Source: Heligmosomoides polygyrus polygyrus
Taxonomy: Eukaryota > Nematoda > Chromadorea > Rhabditida > Heligmosomidae
Length of the DNA: 64,000 nucleotides
Direction of reading: 5' to 3'
NCBI GenBank assembly: GCA_947396885.1
Contig: OX377206.1
Coordinates: forward strand, 19,091,114 to 19,155,113
Under the pieces are notes generated by a model. That model was not told where the DNA came from and ran no database searches. It saw nothing but the letters and a program-made list of their open reading frames with translations. Positions 43,901 to 50,730 of the stretch are shown here, in pieces (positions within the stretch are counted from its first letter, which is position 1; every line of letters starts with the position of its first letter). The translations under genes and the position numbers were made by a program.

Positions 43901-44599
43901 GCTTTCGACTTGTGACGGTGCCAGATGACAGATGGCCTTGTTAGTTTTTGGTTTTTTTTCACCATTGTCGAATAAATTTCCTGTTCATAGTCCACACGGG
44001 AGCGATCGCCCGAGCTATGCGTACAAATCAATTTTTGCTGGGTCATCGCTGGGCAGTAATCGATCCGTAGCGCTTGCATGGCTTCGCGGACAGCAAACAA
44101 TCTATCCTAAGGGACCGTTTAGTGTGCACGCGATGCGTGACGCGATGCCACGATAAGCTCCCATATCGACCGTCGCGCGGCGTGATCGATATGGGAGCGT
44201 ATCATTGTATCGCATCGCTTGTCGCGTGCACACTAACCGACCCCTAAAAGGTGAGCCACCCCTACTCCTCCCGGGTACCATAATGGAGTTGTGGTCGTTG
44301 TCCGCGATCACAACTTTCCCTTCATAGTTCCAATCATTTAGTGCATACAGCTAGCAATGCGTTTGGAATAGTTGGTGCTCTTCGGCAGTAGTTCTGTTAC
44401 GCTTACAAGTAATCGATACATGTGTCAAGATTTCTATGTAAGTTATAGTGAGAGTCCAGGTTGTATACTTGTCATTTTTCGTACGTGTTTTCTTCCTATT
44501 CTCCGTGTTACGATGTAAAATACTCGGTTTGACGCGATGATATTCAGGAACAGATCAGCAATCCAGAATTTGGATAGCTGTTTATTATTAGAATTCTAG
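16907..44599 (+). CDS. SMAD4 (sma-4/daf-3): Co-Smad (SMAD4 / SMA-4 / DAF-3 family), 16 proposed exons
   Basis: Common-mediator Smad: it joins receptor-activated Smads, enters the nucleus and binds DNA in TGF-beta/BMP signalling. Proposed exons: 16907-16967, 17037-17111, 17480-17569, 20462-20652, 24454-24615, 26504-26629, 29085-29233, 29315-29369, 30337-30399, 31348-31894, 32235-32296, 32525-32634, 33320-33488, 36680-36817, 39742-39875, 44548-44599. They give about 727 residues, longer than human SMAD4 (552). MH1 covers roughly residues 124-250, with the expected zinc ligands (Cys in KCVTI, Cys in FDLKCD, Cys and His in VCVNPYH) and the DNA-binding hairpin (LDGRLQVAGRKG). The linker is Gln/His-rich. 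MH2 covers roughly residues 507-727 and keeps [30 protein letters not shown], the co-Smad insert and [12 protein letters not shown]. No receptor-Smad SSxS tail is present. Uncertain parts are the exon 8 donor, the exon 4 acceptor and the last exon. Telling SMA-4 from DAF-3 needs a phylogeny. Confidence 0.9.
17037..17111 (+). CDS. SMAD4 (sma-4/daf-3): Co-Smad exon 2
   Basis: Acceptor GTGCTTTAG, donor GTGGGT, phase 1 to phase 1. Encodes a Ser/Pro/His-rich segment ([12 protein letters not shown]) upstream of MH1. Confidence 0.6.
17367..17428. repeat. Near-perfect 29-bp-arm hairpin in Smad intron 2
   Basis: Left arm 17367-17395 (starts ACCTCCCACGCCC) pairs with right arm 17400-17428 with one mismatch across a 4-nt TTCC loop. 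It ends about 50 nt upstream of the exon 3 acceptor. Confidence 0.8.
17480..17569 (+). CDS. SMAD4 (sma-4/daf-3): Co-Smad exon 3
   Basis: Acceptor TTTCTCTCCAG, donor GTTCGT, phase 1 to phase 1. Encodes [20 protein letters not shown] followed by a Pro/Ser/Thr-rich end. The exon 2-3 intron contains a near-perfect hairpin (17367-17428). Confidence 0.6.
17640..18560 (-). mobile_element. CR1-like LINE remnant, reverse-transcriptase end
   Basis: The minus strand at about 18540-18170 encodes SKAFD, then [20 protein letters not shown], then [17 protein letters not shown]. These are RT palm motifs with the FADD catalytic box. Frames are broken by stops and indels. The C-terminal part (about 18122-17890) reads [10 protein letters not shown] and [15 protein letters not shown], typical of CR1-type endings. 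An AT-rich zone at about 17640-17680 may be the 3' tail. It lies antisense in Smad intron 3. Confidence 0.75.
18715..19020 (+). repeat. tRNA-derived SINE, near full length
   Basis: Head with box-A-like GGAGCCCAGTCGGAGGAGG and box-B-like TGGTTCGGATTTCC. The body contains GAAGGATAAAGCACTGACTT and GTATGGCCAAATACGCATTC. The 3' end is GCCGTCCTTTATCCTTTTAT. Same family as 28105-28407 and 45202-45497. Antisense-looking ORFs across it are shared by all copies and are not genes. Confidence 0.75.
19740..19960 (+). repeat. SINE fragment, body and 3' part
   Basis: GTGGATTGGTACCAGAATTC, CTGGGAAGGATAAGACACGG and AGAATGCGTGGCGCATTCCA occur in family order, but the head and tail are missing or diverged. Confidence 0.5.
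20462..20652 (+). CDS. SMAD4 (sma-4/daf-3): Co-Smad exon 4 (start of MH1)
   Basis: Ends [16 protein letters not shown], which matches the beginning of Smad MH1 (DACxxIVxxLM). Upstream is a low-complexity Ser/Arg/Pro segment. I chose the acceptor TGGTTTTAG at 20461; the alternative after CACCCGCAG at 20422 is also in phase and would add 13 codons. Donor GTATGT, phase 0. Confidence 0.75.
21685..21870 (+). repeat. Two SINE 3'-end fragments in tandem
   Basis: AATAAGATGCGCGACGCATC...GGATTGAGTAACGCTGACCT and then AGAAGTAGAATTCGTGGGGC...GACCAACGGCGACCTTTTTC both follow the SINE 3' end. Confidence 0.45.
21976..22563. mobile_element. piggyBac-like non-autonomous element (588 bp)
   Basis: Flanked by TTAA on both sides (21972-21975 and 22564-22567), with ends CCCGATGACGACCGCGCG and, inverted, CCCATTGACGACCGCGCG. 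TTAA target plus CCC ends are hallmarks of the piggyBac superfamily. A 91-codon + ORF and a 68-codon - ORF inside show no transposase motif I recognise. Located in Smad intron 4. Confidence 0.75.
22970..23250 (+). repeat. Diverged SINE copy
   Basis: Contains GCGCCCAGGCCAACCAAATC, TCTTCCATCTCTCCGAGGTC, GGTCATCACAAGTAATTGCA and the tail CGCCGCTTTTTATCCTTTAT CCTTATTGG in family order. The head is rearranged. Confidence 0.5.
23478..24048. mobile_element. Fold-back element with a second element nested inside
   Basis: The left arm (about 23478-23535, TGTGCATACTTCCCGTCGCC and CGCGATGGAATCGTGGCG) is inverted at about 23990-24048 (CGCGATGGCATCGCGGCATC and CGAAGTATGCCCCCGGC). Between the arms lies the 216-bp element 23702-23917. 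ORFs of 105-119 codons on both strands arise from the GC-rich inverted sequence. Confidence 0.55.
23702..23917. mobile_element. 216-bp non-autonomous element, copy 2
   Basis: Begins CAGGAGGTACATCCGCCCC and ends GGGTGGGTGTACCTCCTG. Reverse-oriented counterpart of 7002-7216, which has no outer arms. This shows that the 216-bp unit moves independently of the surrounding fold-back. Confidence 0.65.
24218..24351. mobile_element. Palindromic MITE, 134 bp (upstream of Smad exon 5)
   Basis: Ends GGCCCCGTTTATACTTCGTC and the inverted match ending GTATAAACGGGGCC, flanked by TAA on both sides (24215-24217 and 24352-24354). A 3-bp TAA duplication and long inverted ends suggest a PIF/Harbinger-like MITE; the superfamily is inferred. 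Confidence 0.75.
24454..24615 (+). CDS. SMAD4 (sma-4/daf-3): Co-Smad exon 5 (MH1)
   Basis: 54 codons in phase 0: [20 protein letters not shown], then KRDELDALI and a divergent [10 protein letters not shown] loop, then [14 protein letters not shown]. The Cys of KCVTI is a zinc ligand. The exon sits between two palindromic MITEs (24218-24351 and 24797-24932). Confidence 0.93.
24797..24932. mobile_element. Palindromic MITE, 136 bp (downstream of Smad exon 5)
   Basis: Ends GGGACCGTTTAATGTGCACG and, inverted, GGGAAGCATTTGGTGTGCAC. Same architecture and length as 24218-24351 and closer in sequence to 44111-44244. TAA precedes it; the right flank is AAG, so that duplication has decayed or the boundary differs slightly. 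Confidence 0.65.
26150..26338 (+). CDS. Possible 62-residue single-pass membrane protein nested in Smad intron 5
   Basis: An ATG follows, by 13 nt, a good acceptor (CCGTGGTTTCAG, ending 26136), as expected for an SL-trans-spliced mRNA. The product has a short polar N-terminus ([10 protein letters not shown]), one strong membrane segment of about 27 residues (from [20 protein letters not shown] to about TLI) and a short Cys-rich C-terminus ([19 protein letters not shown]). It ends at TAG. I do not recognise a family. The ORF is short enough to be chance, no poly(A) signal is evident, and there is no homology evidence. Confidence 0.3.
   Translation: MFRPSGAQSKLLLFSIVFVATGLMLCCIGFALFMVTLIAKERQYVICAEHDCALLCIEYWQN
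26504..26629 (+). CDS. SMAD4 (sma-4/daf-3): Co-Smad exon 6 (MH1)
   Basis: 42 codons: [20 protein letters not shown] then [22 protein letters not shown]. It holds the second half of the DNA-binding beta-hairpin and the second zinc Cys. Acceptor TTAATTTTAG, donor GTGAGT, phase 0. Confidence 0.93.
26690..27270. repeat. SINE copy (+) interrupted by an opposite SINE copy (-)
   Basis: A + strand head and body (26690-26880, GTAGCGCAGGCGGCTGCCGC, CCGGGTTCGGGTTTCCCGCC) resumes at about 27215-27265 (AAGTAGAATGCTTAGAGTAT, CTCAATGGGATTGATTA). Between them, about 26930-27190, is a minus-strand copy (ACAATGACTTGCGGTGGCCA, CCTGGGCAGGAAATTTGAAG, CTCGTCCGACTGCGCTTCCA). The long ORFs across this block (175, 106 and 79 codons) run through SINE sequence. 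Confidence 0.55.
28105..28407 (-). repeat. tRNA-derived SINE, reference full-length copy
   Basis: Clean copy: 3' tail GGATAAGGATAAAGGACGGC (as read on +), then the body, and a minus-strand head GTGTAGCGCAGTCGGAGGAG with box-B-like TGGTTCGGATTTCCC. About 300 bp. It lies in Smad intron 6. ORFs of 76-127 codons through it are repeat-derived. Confidence 0.8.
29085..29233 (+). CDS. SMAD4 (sma-4/daf-3): Co-Smad exon 7 (end of MH1)
   Basis: Starts [14 protein letters not shown], which supplies the last zinc Cys and His. It then enters an acidic/Ser linker ([16 protein letters not shown]). Acceptor AAATTTCCAG, donor GTAACG, phase 2. Confidence 0.92.
29315..29369 (+). CDS. SMAD4 (sma-4/daf-3): Co-Smad exon 8 (linker)
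   Basis: Acceptor CACTTTTCAG. Encodes [19 protein letters not shown]. Ending at 29369 (donor GTTTCT) leaves phase 0 and joins exon 9 in frame. The better-looking donor AAG/GTTTGC at 29383 would leave phase 1 and break the join unless a further small exon exists. Confidence 0.6.
30337..30399 (+). CDS. SMAD4 (sma-4/daf-3): Co-Smad exon 9 (linker)
   Basis: 63 nt, acceptor ATATACTTCAG, donor GTAAGT. Open in phase 0: [21 protein letters not shown]. Exit phase 0 matches exon 10. Strong splice sites but no conserved domain, so support is from frame and sites. Confidence 0.55.
30593..31075 (+). other. 160-codon ORF of unknown status in Smad intron 9
   Basis: Unusually long open frame for this AT-rich intron. 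The product has hydrophobic patches and a Lys/Glu-rich end ([18 protein letters not shown]), but no domain I can name. No convincing acceptor or SL site directly precedes the ATG. It could be an old element fragment, an alternative exon or chance. Confidence 0.2.
31348..31894 (+). CDS. SMAD4 (sma-4/daf-3): Co-Smad exon 10 (Gln/His-rich linker)
   Basis: 182 codons. A CAG/CAA/CAC run at about 31460-31590 encodes mixed polyglutamine and polyhistidine. The exon continues Gln/Pro-rich and ends [11 protein letters not shown] at a GTGGGT donor, phase 1. A stop just upstream of the TTCGTTTAG acceptor fixes the exon start. Co-Smad linkers carry activation functions; the repeat is a likely length polymorphism. 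Confidence 0.85.
32235..32296 (+). CDS. SMAD4 (sma-4/daf-3): Co-Smad exon 11 (start of MH2)
   Basis: Encodes [20 protein letters not shown], matching the first strands of MH2 (W..I.YFE...QVGE). Acceptor AACGTTTCAG, donor GTGCGA, phase 1 to 0. Confidence 0.9.
32525..32634 (+). CDS. SMAD4 (sma-4/daf-3): Co-Smad exon 12 (MH2)
   Basis: Encodes [34 protein letters not shown] and V. It corresponds to the [20 protein letters not shown] region of SMAD4. The exon ends CG/GTTCGT; the split CG+G codon restores Arg before exon 13, which decides between two nearby donors. Confidence 0.88.
33320..33488 (+). CDS. SMAD4 (sma-4/daf-3): Co-Smad exon 13 (MH2 core)
   Basis: Encodes [20 protein letters not shown], then [20 protein letters not shown], then [16 protein letters not shown]. 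This is the loop-helix region that contacts partner Smads. The Asp and Arg of YLDRESGR sit where tumour-hotspot residues of SMAD4 lie. Donor GTGGGT, phase 0. Confidence 0.95.
33994..34537. mobile_element. MULE-like element with 9-bp target duplication (544 bp)
   Basis: AATCTTACG occurs at 33985-33993 and at 34538-34546. Just inside, ACATAACTCCAACG (left) and CGTTGGAGTTATGT (right) form inverted ends. A 9-bp duplication is characteristic of Mutator-like elements. No transposase is seen. Located in Smad intron 13, between two MH2 exons. Confidence 0.65.
35470..36420 (-). mobile_element. CR1-like LINE remnant, C-terminal RT region
   Basis: Minus-strand translation reads [40 protein letters not shown], then [20 protein letters not shown] and [20 protein letters not shown]. 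These are typical of the region after the RT palm in CR1/L2-type LINEs. After a stop near 35968 it resumes with [19 protein letters not shown] and ends at about 35701. Frames are broken and the catalytic box is absent, so this is a 5'-truncated dead copy. It lies antisense in Smad intron 13. Confidence 0.75.
36680..36817 (+). CDS. SMAD4 (sma-4/daf-3): Co-Smad exon 14 (MH2 co-Smad insert)
   Basis: Encodes [20 protein letters not shown], then a basic helical segment ending YKKDKLDE. The segment between IFDL and the next exon is the co-Smad-specific insertion of MH2 (Ala-rich in vertebrates, charged here). This supports co-Smad rather than receptor-Smad identity. Confidence 0.9.
38067..38938 (-). 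mobile_element. mariner (irritans-like) element, 872 bp, degenerate
   Basis: Ends TTAGGGTGTTCCACACGGAA and, inverted, TTAGGTTGTCCCACACGGAA, flanked by TA (38065-38066, 38939-38940). The minus strand carries a transposase piece at about 38420-38265 ([49 protein letters not shown]), with the D34D-type Asp. The frame shifts between [11 protein letters not shown] and the next block, and the element is about 400 bp shorter than a full mariner. Located in Smad intron 14. Confidence 0.85.
39742..39875 (+). CDS. SMAD4 (sma-4/daf-3): Co-Smad exon 15 (MH2 C-terminal part)
   Basis: Encodes [40 protein letters not shown] and VKMNR. The L3-loop region GWGPDY is intact. Acceptor CAGTTTTCAG; donor GTACGT at 39876 leaves phase 2, as expected for the conserved split Arg codon. 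Reading through the donor would add 25 codons with no similarity. Confidence 0.93.
40000..41190. other. No feature recognised (within Smad intron 15)
   Basis: No exon in the required phase, RNA gene or element end could be identified. Confidence 0.4.
41200..42065. repeat. Possible degenerate DNA transposon (Tigger/pogo-like motif)
   Basis: CGATATAACGTAGATTTTCT (near 41254) and CGTCATAACGCGGATTTTCT (near 41990), plus several TATAACG/TAACGCG words, resemble the terminal sequence style of pogo/Tigger elements. ORFs of 70-79 codons on both strands are not recognisable. Boundaries are not defined. A 15-nt C tract is at 41210-41224. Confidence 0.3.
44111..44244. mobile_element. Palindromic MITE, 134 bp
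   Basis: Ends GGGACCGTTTAGTGTGCACG and, inverted, GGGGTCGGTTAGTGTGCACG, flanked by TAA (44108-44110, 44245-44247). Same family as 24797-24932 and related to 24218-24351. ORFs crossing it are palindrome by-products. Confidence 0.75.
44548..44599 (+). CDS. SMAD4 (sma-4/daf-3): Candidate co-Smad exon 16 (last exon)
   Basis: After the acceptor GATGATATTCAG and in the required phase, this encodes [17 protein letters not shown] then [14 protein letters not shown] resembles the final MH2 helix of SMAD4 (ALQLLDEVLHT) at several positions. The match is short, the intron is 4.7 kb, and no AATAAA follows closely, so it is a proposal. Confidence 0.4.
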
Positions 44600-45201
44600 A
44601 GCTGACATACTACGATGTATCATATACACATTACTGATGTGATATAGTTGTTTCTGATTTCTGTAAGCTCTTGTCATTTACGCACGAGGCAGAACGTTGT
44701 ACAATTCGAAGTAGCGGTTGTCATTGAGCGTTTTCACAATTCTACCTCACCGATGTTACCTCTATTCATAAAGAGTTGCCTTGCTTTGTGCAGTCGTCCA
44801 CGTCAACGGAAATCCACAGTTTTTTATTATATGCAGTGTGCGTAATCACATTTGGTAAGCGCTCCGTTTCCAGTTGTATTCGAGAAAATGCGATGAATTC
44901 GATGCAGTGTATAGTATACAGCACAGTCGCGTTCTTCAGAGATGAGGGGCAAGCACTGTGAACCTTCGTAGTGTAAGTGATGAGATGTAGAAATCGAGCA
45001 AATGCATGGCGCATCCCAAAAGTGCTAGGCCAAGTCCTACCTGAGAGACATCCGTGGCTTCTCTTTGTATCCCAACGAATTAAATAAGTCGAAAGCTTCG
45101 CACATTAATAGCTGATTAACGCGAGGAGTAAAGGACTATCACGGGATAGCGTGGAGGAAGTCTTGATCACGTACACGTACCTGTTTTATCCTTTATTCTA
45201 C

Positions 45202-45497
45202 AGAGGCGTGTAGCAGCGCAGAAGGAGGAGGCGCTGGCTGCCACGTGCGCTTCCAGGTTCTTAGTTCGAGTATTCCGCTCAGGCCAACCAAGCCTTTCCC
45301 CCCTCCAGGGTAGGTGAATTGGTACCAGTCTTGTATGAGAAGCATAAAGCACCAAATTGTTTATTGGCTGACCACCGTAACTCATTGTATGGCCAATTAC
45401 GCATTCAGATCCCCTGCACGACATCCCTTAGAAGTAGAATGCGTGTCGCACCCCGAAAGGGATTGAGAAACGCCGTCCCTTATGCGTTTATCCTTAT
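45202..45497 (+). repeat. tRNA-derived SINE copy
   Basis: Head GCGTGTAGCAGCGCAGAAGG, box-B-like TTAGTTCGAGTATTCC, body CCAACCAAGCCTTTCCCCCC and ATTGTATGGCCAATTACGCA, 3' end AACGCCGTCCCTTATGCGTT followed by TATCCTTATTC. Confidence 0.7.
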
Positions 45498-45499
45498 TC

Positions 45500-48165
45500 A
45501 TTTATAGCTCATGTAATGAGTTGCGGTGCCCAGATGGTAGGCAACTCACCCCGGTCACCAGTTGTACGACGTCTCTCAAAAGTTGCAAAATTGAATAAAC
45601 ACAAGGGCTGTCAAGAAGGTCTTGATTTCTGGGAAATTTTGGGCAGTCAGAGCTATCTTTGTGAGGCGGTACAATGCATGGGTTTTTCGACGATTTCAGG
45701 TCTTCAGTGTTTTGTTTCCATGGAGGTGGATGTTCTCGACGCCATTCTGGTTGCAAATTCGATACTAGATTTGCGACGGGGAAGCACAGGGTCCATCCAT
45801 TGTGATATGGAGACTCTTGCCCTCTTCTGACACCCGTGCGGCTCAGTTGATGAGGAGGATCTACACAAGGAGAAAAATATTAATATTCTCCAGTCATAGG
45901 GTATGAGCACAGTTTGGCTACTCTTGGTGTTCATCTCCTCAGTAGCGAAGCTTGAAGCAGTCAAATATTTGTTGATAACATTTTGGACCTTATGCTCCTG
46001 TTGAGGCCGAACATGTGCATGCTGCTTATCTATCCTTACCATTTTTTCTTTATCTTTACAAGATCAACGGGATGGCTGGGTCTGGGTTCCACTGGAAGAG
46101 CTGGGGGAGAACTATGCAAAGTCTTTCAGTAATGGTAGTATGGTCTAGCCGTAAATGAAGCGCAGGGATATCGGCACGTTGTTTTTCGTTGGTGGTTTCC
46201 TGTTGTTTATGTACAGCTCGTATCATAGATTCAGACGCACCCTGGAACCGGTAGTTTTATTTTCTGCACAAACAACGCATATTGTCACCATTCGAATGAC
46301 CAAAACATGTGCAGTAGAAAACCGTTAAAACTTTTATAGATCGGACGGAATGCTCATCTGTGTTAGTGCCCCGAAATTCCGGATTTTGATAACGTTAGGT
46401 AGAGGAAAACGTGCAGTTTCAATTACCTATCAAACGTATAGAATGACTTGCAAGATCTAAAGAGTGTAGACCACTTCTCCGTGACAGCAAGAAAGCATGA
46501 TTTTGGTGCATGAAGCTTAATGGCTGGAATCTCGGAGTCGTAGAGTGGGAATTAAATCGAAATATAGGTGCTAGGGCAGGAAAACATTGGCTCATAAATC
46601 GTGAAATGTTGGCACGAGTCACTTTGAACTGGAGTAAGCAAACCTAAAAATGGCTTAGAGCGTTGCTCAGAATAGGCGATGGTTCAGAGTGACTAGAAGG
46701 TACAAGTGAAGCCTTAGAGATGTTTTCAAAATTCAACTCACAGCTCGAGGTATCTGAGATTGTTTTGCTGAGACGCGTCCCTGTGTAAGAAAGAGAAAGA
46801 AGCTCAATTAGTCTGAATTCTATGATCTGTCGCCTCGACAAATGGGGATGTCAACGGGGAGCTCTGGCGTCTTTTTTAGTGGAAAAAATGCTAATATTTT
46901 TTGTAACAGTATTTACTATTTATAAAGAGCGCATCATGAACAGTGGAACAGTAGGACAATGGTTTGCGAGACATTTGGGGAGGAGATAATTTTCTTCGAT
47001 CATTGCTAAGTTAGCAGGTAACATTTATATAATCATTTTTGGTGTATTATGATCTACTGTTGGCATAGTTTGCAATGGAATCTTGTAGGCAAGCTAGAAA
47101 GTTACAGAGGGGTACGCCAATGAAATTCTTAGAACAACGCATAAAAGTCGGTTGAAAATGTGTCGAGAAATAAAAATTGTAATCCCTGATACAGGCTACT
47201 TCAAATAACACATCGTTAAAAATTTATCCATACAAAGACTATGGGGTTTCTAATGTTGGGTGGACCCCATATCATATGTCACGTTCACAGCGTTATCGTC
47301 TCTCTTGAAATGCTTTCAGAGGAGGATTTTCACCGTGTAAAAGAGCAGCGCAAAAATGCCATCTACACTTTTCTGTGTCCAATTGTTCACAATTTGAAGA
47401 TTGTTTAGATTGTGATTAGTTTTATTGTCAGCAACACACCAAGTACAAAAGTATTTATTTATTTATTATGTCCTGAAAGACGTGCTCGTACGGGAATACA
47501 ACTAAATAAAACACGATTTTATTTAACAAAAGAGGTTCATCTGAAGGTTTTTGACGAAACGAACCATTTTGGAAAAAGAAAAATGTGTGATTTTATTCTT
47601 TCCACTTTTAGTTTTCTTTATTCCTATTTTTCAATGCCAGAGTTACATCGCTCAATTTGATGTTGGTCATGCTATTTGGACCTTGTGGCAAAGCATTTTT
47701 AGCTTTGAGTCTAACGGTCTCCCTTTTCGTGTTGGATCAATAATAGAGCGATAGCGAATCTATACGTTATTACCGTACGTTAATTAGACATTTGAAATTG
47801 CGTGAAAATAATTTTTCATTCTTTTATTACCGCAGTATGATGTGCCTTCATGATAGACAGGAAAAATTAGCCCCTTGGGTAGTATCCTCTCCATGAAAAC
47901 GTCATTCGAAGCCACGAGTTGTGCATACCCTACAGCTATTCGCTATTTACTCAGGAAAAAAAAACACGACGAACACTAGGCCGTTGAAGTTTTAGGGGTT
48001 TGAGTTGATTGCGATAATAAGTGAGCCTTCACGTTTAGCCGCAACACGTTTGCTTTTTATTGCTCTGATTAGCTCCGTTTATTGCATGCATGGTGCTGTT
48101 CAGCTGAATGCTTTCTTGTTATGGGCATTGCAATTGTAGGTTGCTCGTACCGCAACAACCTGCAA
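45500..48165. other. No gene recognised
   Basis: Short ORFs only (largest 112 codons, no domain). An ATTT microsatellite is at 47453-47468. This lies between the proposed Smad end and the next supported feature. Confidence 0.4.
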
Positions 48166-48168
48166 AAA

Positions 48169-48559
48169 TTATCCGCTATTGAGGCCACGCGTCAGCTGCG
48201 GCTGCTTCAGTGGCGAAAAACAACGAGCCGCTTTTCGCATAAACACATTTAAGCCCCTGTTCCTCTTCTCTTCCGCATATTGAGGGACTCGCTGCGGATC
48301 GCATGGACCGACCGAAGGTCGGTTGATGTAGTGGCTCAATTCGTTCGAGAGTAGCCTCATGAGTAGGACTGCGACGTCTTCCAAAAACTGATCTCTGTTT
48401 ACAGGGCGGAATAGTTTCTCCTGAGATGGACCAATACAGTGTCGTAAGGTCAACACGACGGTCAGGACTGTGTATGTAGGTCTTTATTGAGGAACGAAAA
48501 GGGAGACACAACTGAAATGTTAACAAATAGGGTGGTCGCCAGTGACAATGTTTTAACAC
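48169..48559 (-). other. Coding-like block on the minus strand, unidentified
   Basis: Two overlapping minus-strand frames are open for 95 and 127 codons in a balanced-composition patch unlike its AT-rich surroundings. The 95-codon product (RPVNRDQFLEDVAVLLMRLL, NELSHYINRPSVG) looks protein-like. No family is recognised. It could be the remnant of an element ORF or of a host exon. Confidence 0.25.
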
Positions 48560-48607
48560 ATTTGCTTAATCCTGGAGCGGCTGGAAGAGAGGCTATATGT
48601 TGTCACT

Positions 48608-48751
48608 GGATGTTTTGTTGCGATCAAAACTCAGATGTTACGTGCGGTCAAACAGCGACAGTGGTGTAAGGCGAACATCGCTGTCCGGAAAGGAGAAGAT
48701 GCGGGTTCGAGTCCCGCCCGGCGCAAGAGTTTTGATCGCAACAAAACATCC
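48608..48751 (+). repeat. Fold-back element enclosing a tRNA-like sequence
   Basis: Perfect 25-bp inverted repeats (48608-48632 and 48727-48751, outer end GGATGTTTTGTTGCGATC) enclose a tRNA-like 3' half. The T-arm GCGGGTTCGAGTCCCGC has a perfect 5-bp stem and is followed by CCGGCGCA. Upstream GTGGTGTAAGGCG could be box A. No 5' acceptor strand (GCGCCGG) pairs with the 3' end, so it is not a functional tRNA. The inverted repeats continue imperfectly outward (CTATATGTTG on both sides). Confidence 0.7.
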
Positions 48752-48769
48752 TGTAGCAACATATAGGGT

Positions 48770-50490
48770 CGTCGCTGTTTTAATTTAGCGTGCCGAACGC
48801 TTTGTACGGTTGTACGGATATTGCAGGACGAAGGGAATCCTCGGACAGCACTTTGCAAGCCCAAATGTTCTCAAGTTATTTAACTATTTGTAATTGCGCC
48901 TTGAGTGCGCCCATAAAACAGGTAAATAACGACTATAAAGTAACTGTTTACTATTTACTATTTTATTTAAGCCAACAATAGAACAAAAAATCAATAAGCA
49001 AAAAACGTGACAACTCTACGATTGGCTATGCTTACGAAGGCATGTTGTATCCGAAGTAAATCTGCTGGCTGAGAAGAACCCATGATTTAGATTCATGTAT
49101 ACCACCAATTGAATTTATTTGGTCGATATTGCTTACTGCGTACACAGCGCAAATTCTTCTTACCTCTAAACATTGATTCCATTAAGGTCATTTCGATATA
49201 AAATTTCTGAAGAAGTAAAAGTATTATCTCAACTCAACCATGCACAATTTTAGCTATCTCACGCGTAACAACTATATAAAATATAATATCCCTATGCATC
49301 GCAATTTCAGCGTTGTGCAGCCAGTCAGAAGCCCAATTATAAAGAGCCTAAACCAATGAATGGTCGTAAAATGAGAATAACGCTAACAAGTCATTTTAAT
49401 TTTTCATAGTTTAAGCAAATAATTTAGTTGTTTTATAACGGTGTGGAGGTCGGTTAGGTAATCAGTATAGCTATGACGGAATTCCGATTGAGTGAAGGAA
49501 TCGCTTTCGAACAGCTTAGAAGAAGGAAGCACGTAGGAGTCCGGTCTTAATTCCGGTAACCCTAGGCCCCGTTGCGCTTCCATTCGATGCTGCTTCTATA
49601 TGAACTGGGTTACCCTAATCGAACAAACAAAACAAAACATGTTTGAATGTGAAGGCTTATGCGATATATGTGTATACGGAAAAATATAAATACATGATTA
49701 GAGAAAAAAGCATCTGCGGGCTTAAAAGGCTCCTCAGCACAAAATTGTGGACAGCTGTTAACAGAATGAAGAAAGGAAACAGATCAGAAAAGGTTTAAAG
49801 CAGGTATAATGAATGACTCAGTAAACGTGTGGACAAAAAAGAACATAAGAAAACATCGATCCTTCGACCATCCTAATTCTGGACGGTCGCTAACCTCAGA
49901 AAAAAATCAACGTAGGCGACTCAGTGAATAACGTGAAGAAGAAGGAAAACAAGACACCCATTCTTGGACACGAATCGCTCCGCAAGCATTGTAATATCGT
50001 TAAGTGCGCAGAAGAGAGTTCACCACAAAACAATCTACACGTCCATTTATAGAAGCTATAACTCAGGTGTCCTGGTAACGCCACGGGACAACAGTCAGCT
50101 ATGTTATTCAATAATACTCAAAAAATCAACCGTTTAATCTACCCTGGAAAACGGAAGCGGTAGACGCTTCAAGACTGGAGCTTGGAGTTTTTGTAACCAA
50201 GCTGCTCCACGAGAGAGTACAAAAGTTATGTGGCAAGCTTAAGGATTTCTTTTCTCAACAGCTTTTAGGTTCACAGTAGGATTATGCAGAAGAGGTTGTT
50301 TAGCATCCCTTTTTGCAAAGGAATGGATGAAGCTATATGTTTGCCTTCTCTATTGATGACGAAGGTGGTCCTCCGGAGGGCCGCACAGCCTCATACACTA
50401 CGTACATACCCCTTGTTCATAGTTCTGAAATATGTCTTATGTGGTTTCAGTAAGATCTGCTTGACTTATGTATGCAGTGCTTGTGCAGGG
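48770..50490. other. No feature recognised
   Basis: AT-rich sequence with small ORFs only. Confidence 0.45.
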
Positions 50491-50730
50491 TATCTCTAGA
50501 AATGTGTACGTTGTTGGGCGGTCATAAATTCATTACCCTTGTCTGTAGGACAGTTTTTAGTGCTTATTTTAAAGGACAAGAGCGCTTTTGTCTCCAGGAG
50601 TAAAGGGAGCCAATCCTTCCGAATTTGCTCTCCAAAACTGCTGCCACGCGGGACGATGTCTCGACTAGGCTCGCTACTTCTCGAACACGACACAACCACG
50701 AAATTCGACCACGATACGACACGCAGGAAC

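Noticed and set aside
47642..47754. Alternative terminal Smad exon (RSYIAQFDVGHAIW...)
   Set aside because: In phase, but the acceptor is weak, the tail is long and the similarity is poorer than at 44548-44599.
48655..48726. Functional tRNA gene
   Set aside because: The T-arm is excellent but no 5' acceptor strand or D/anticodon arms pair properly. It sits inside a fold-back repeat.
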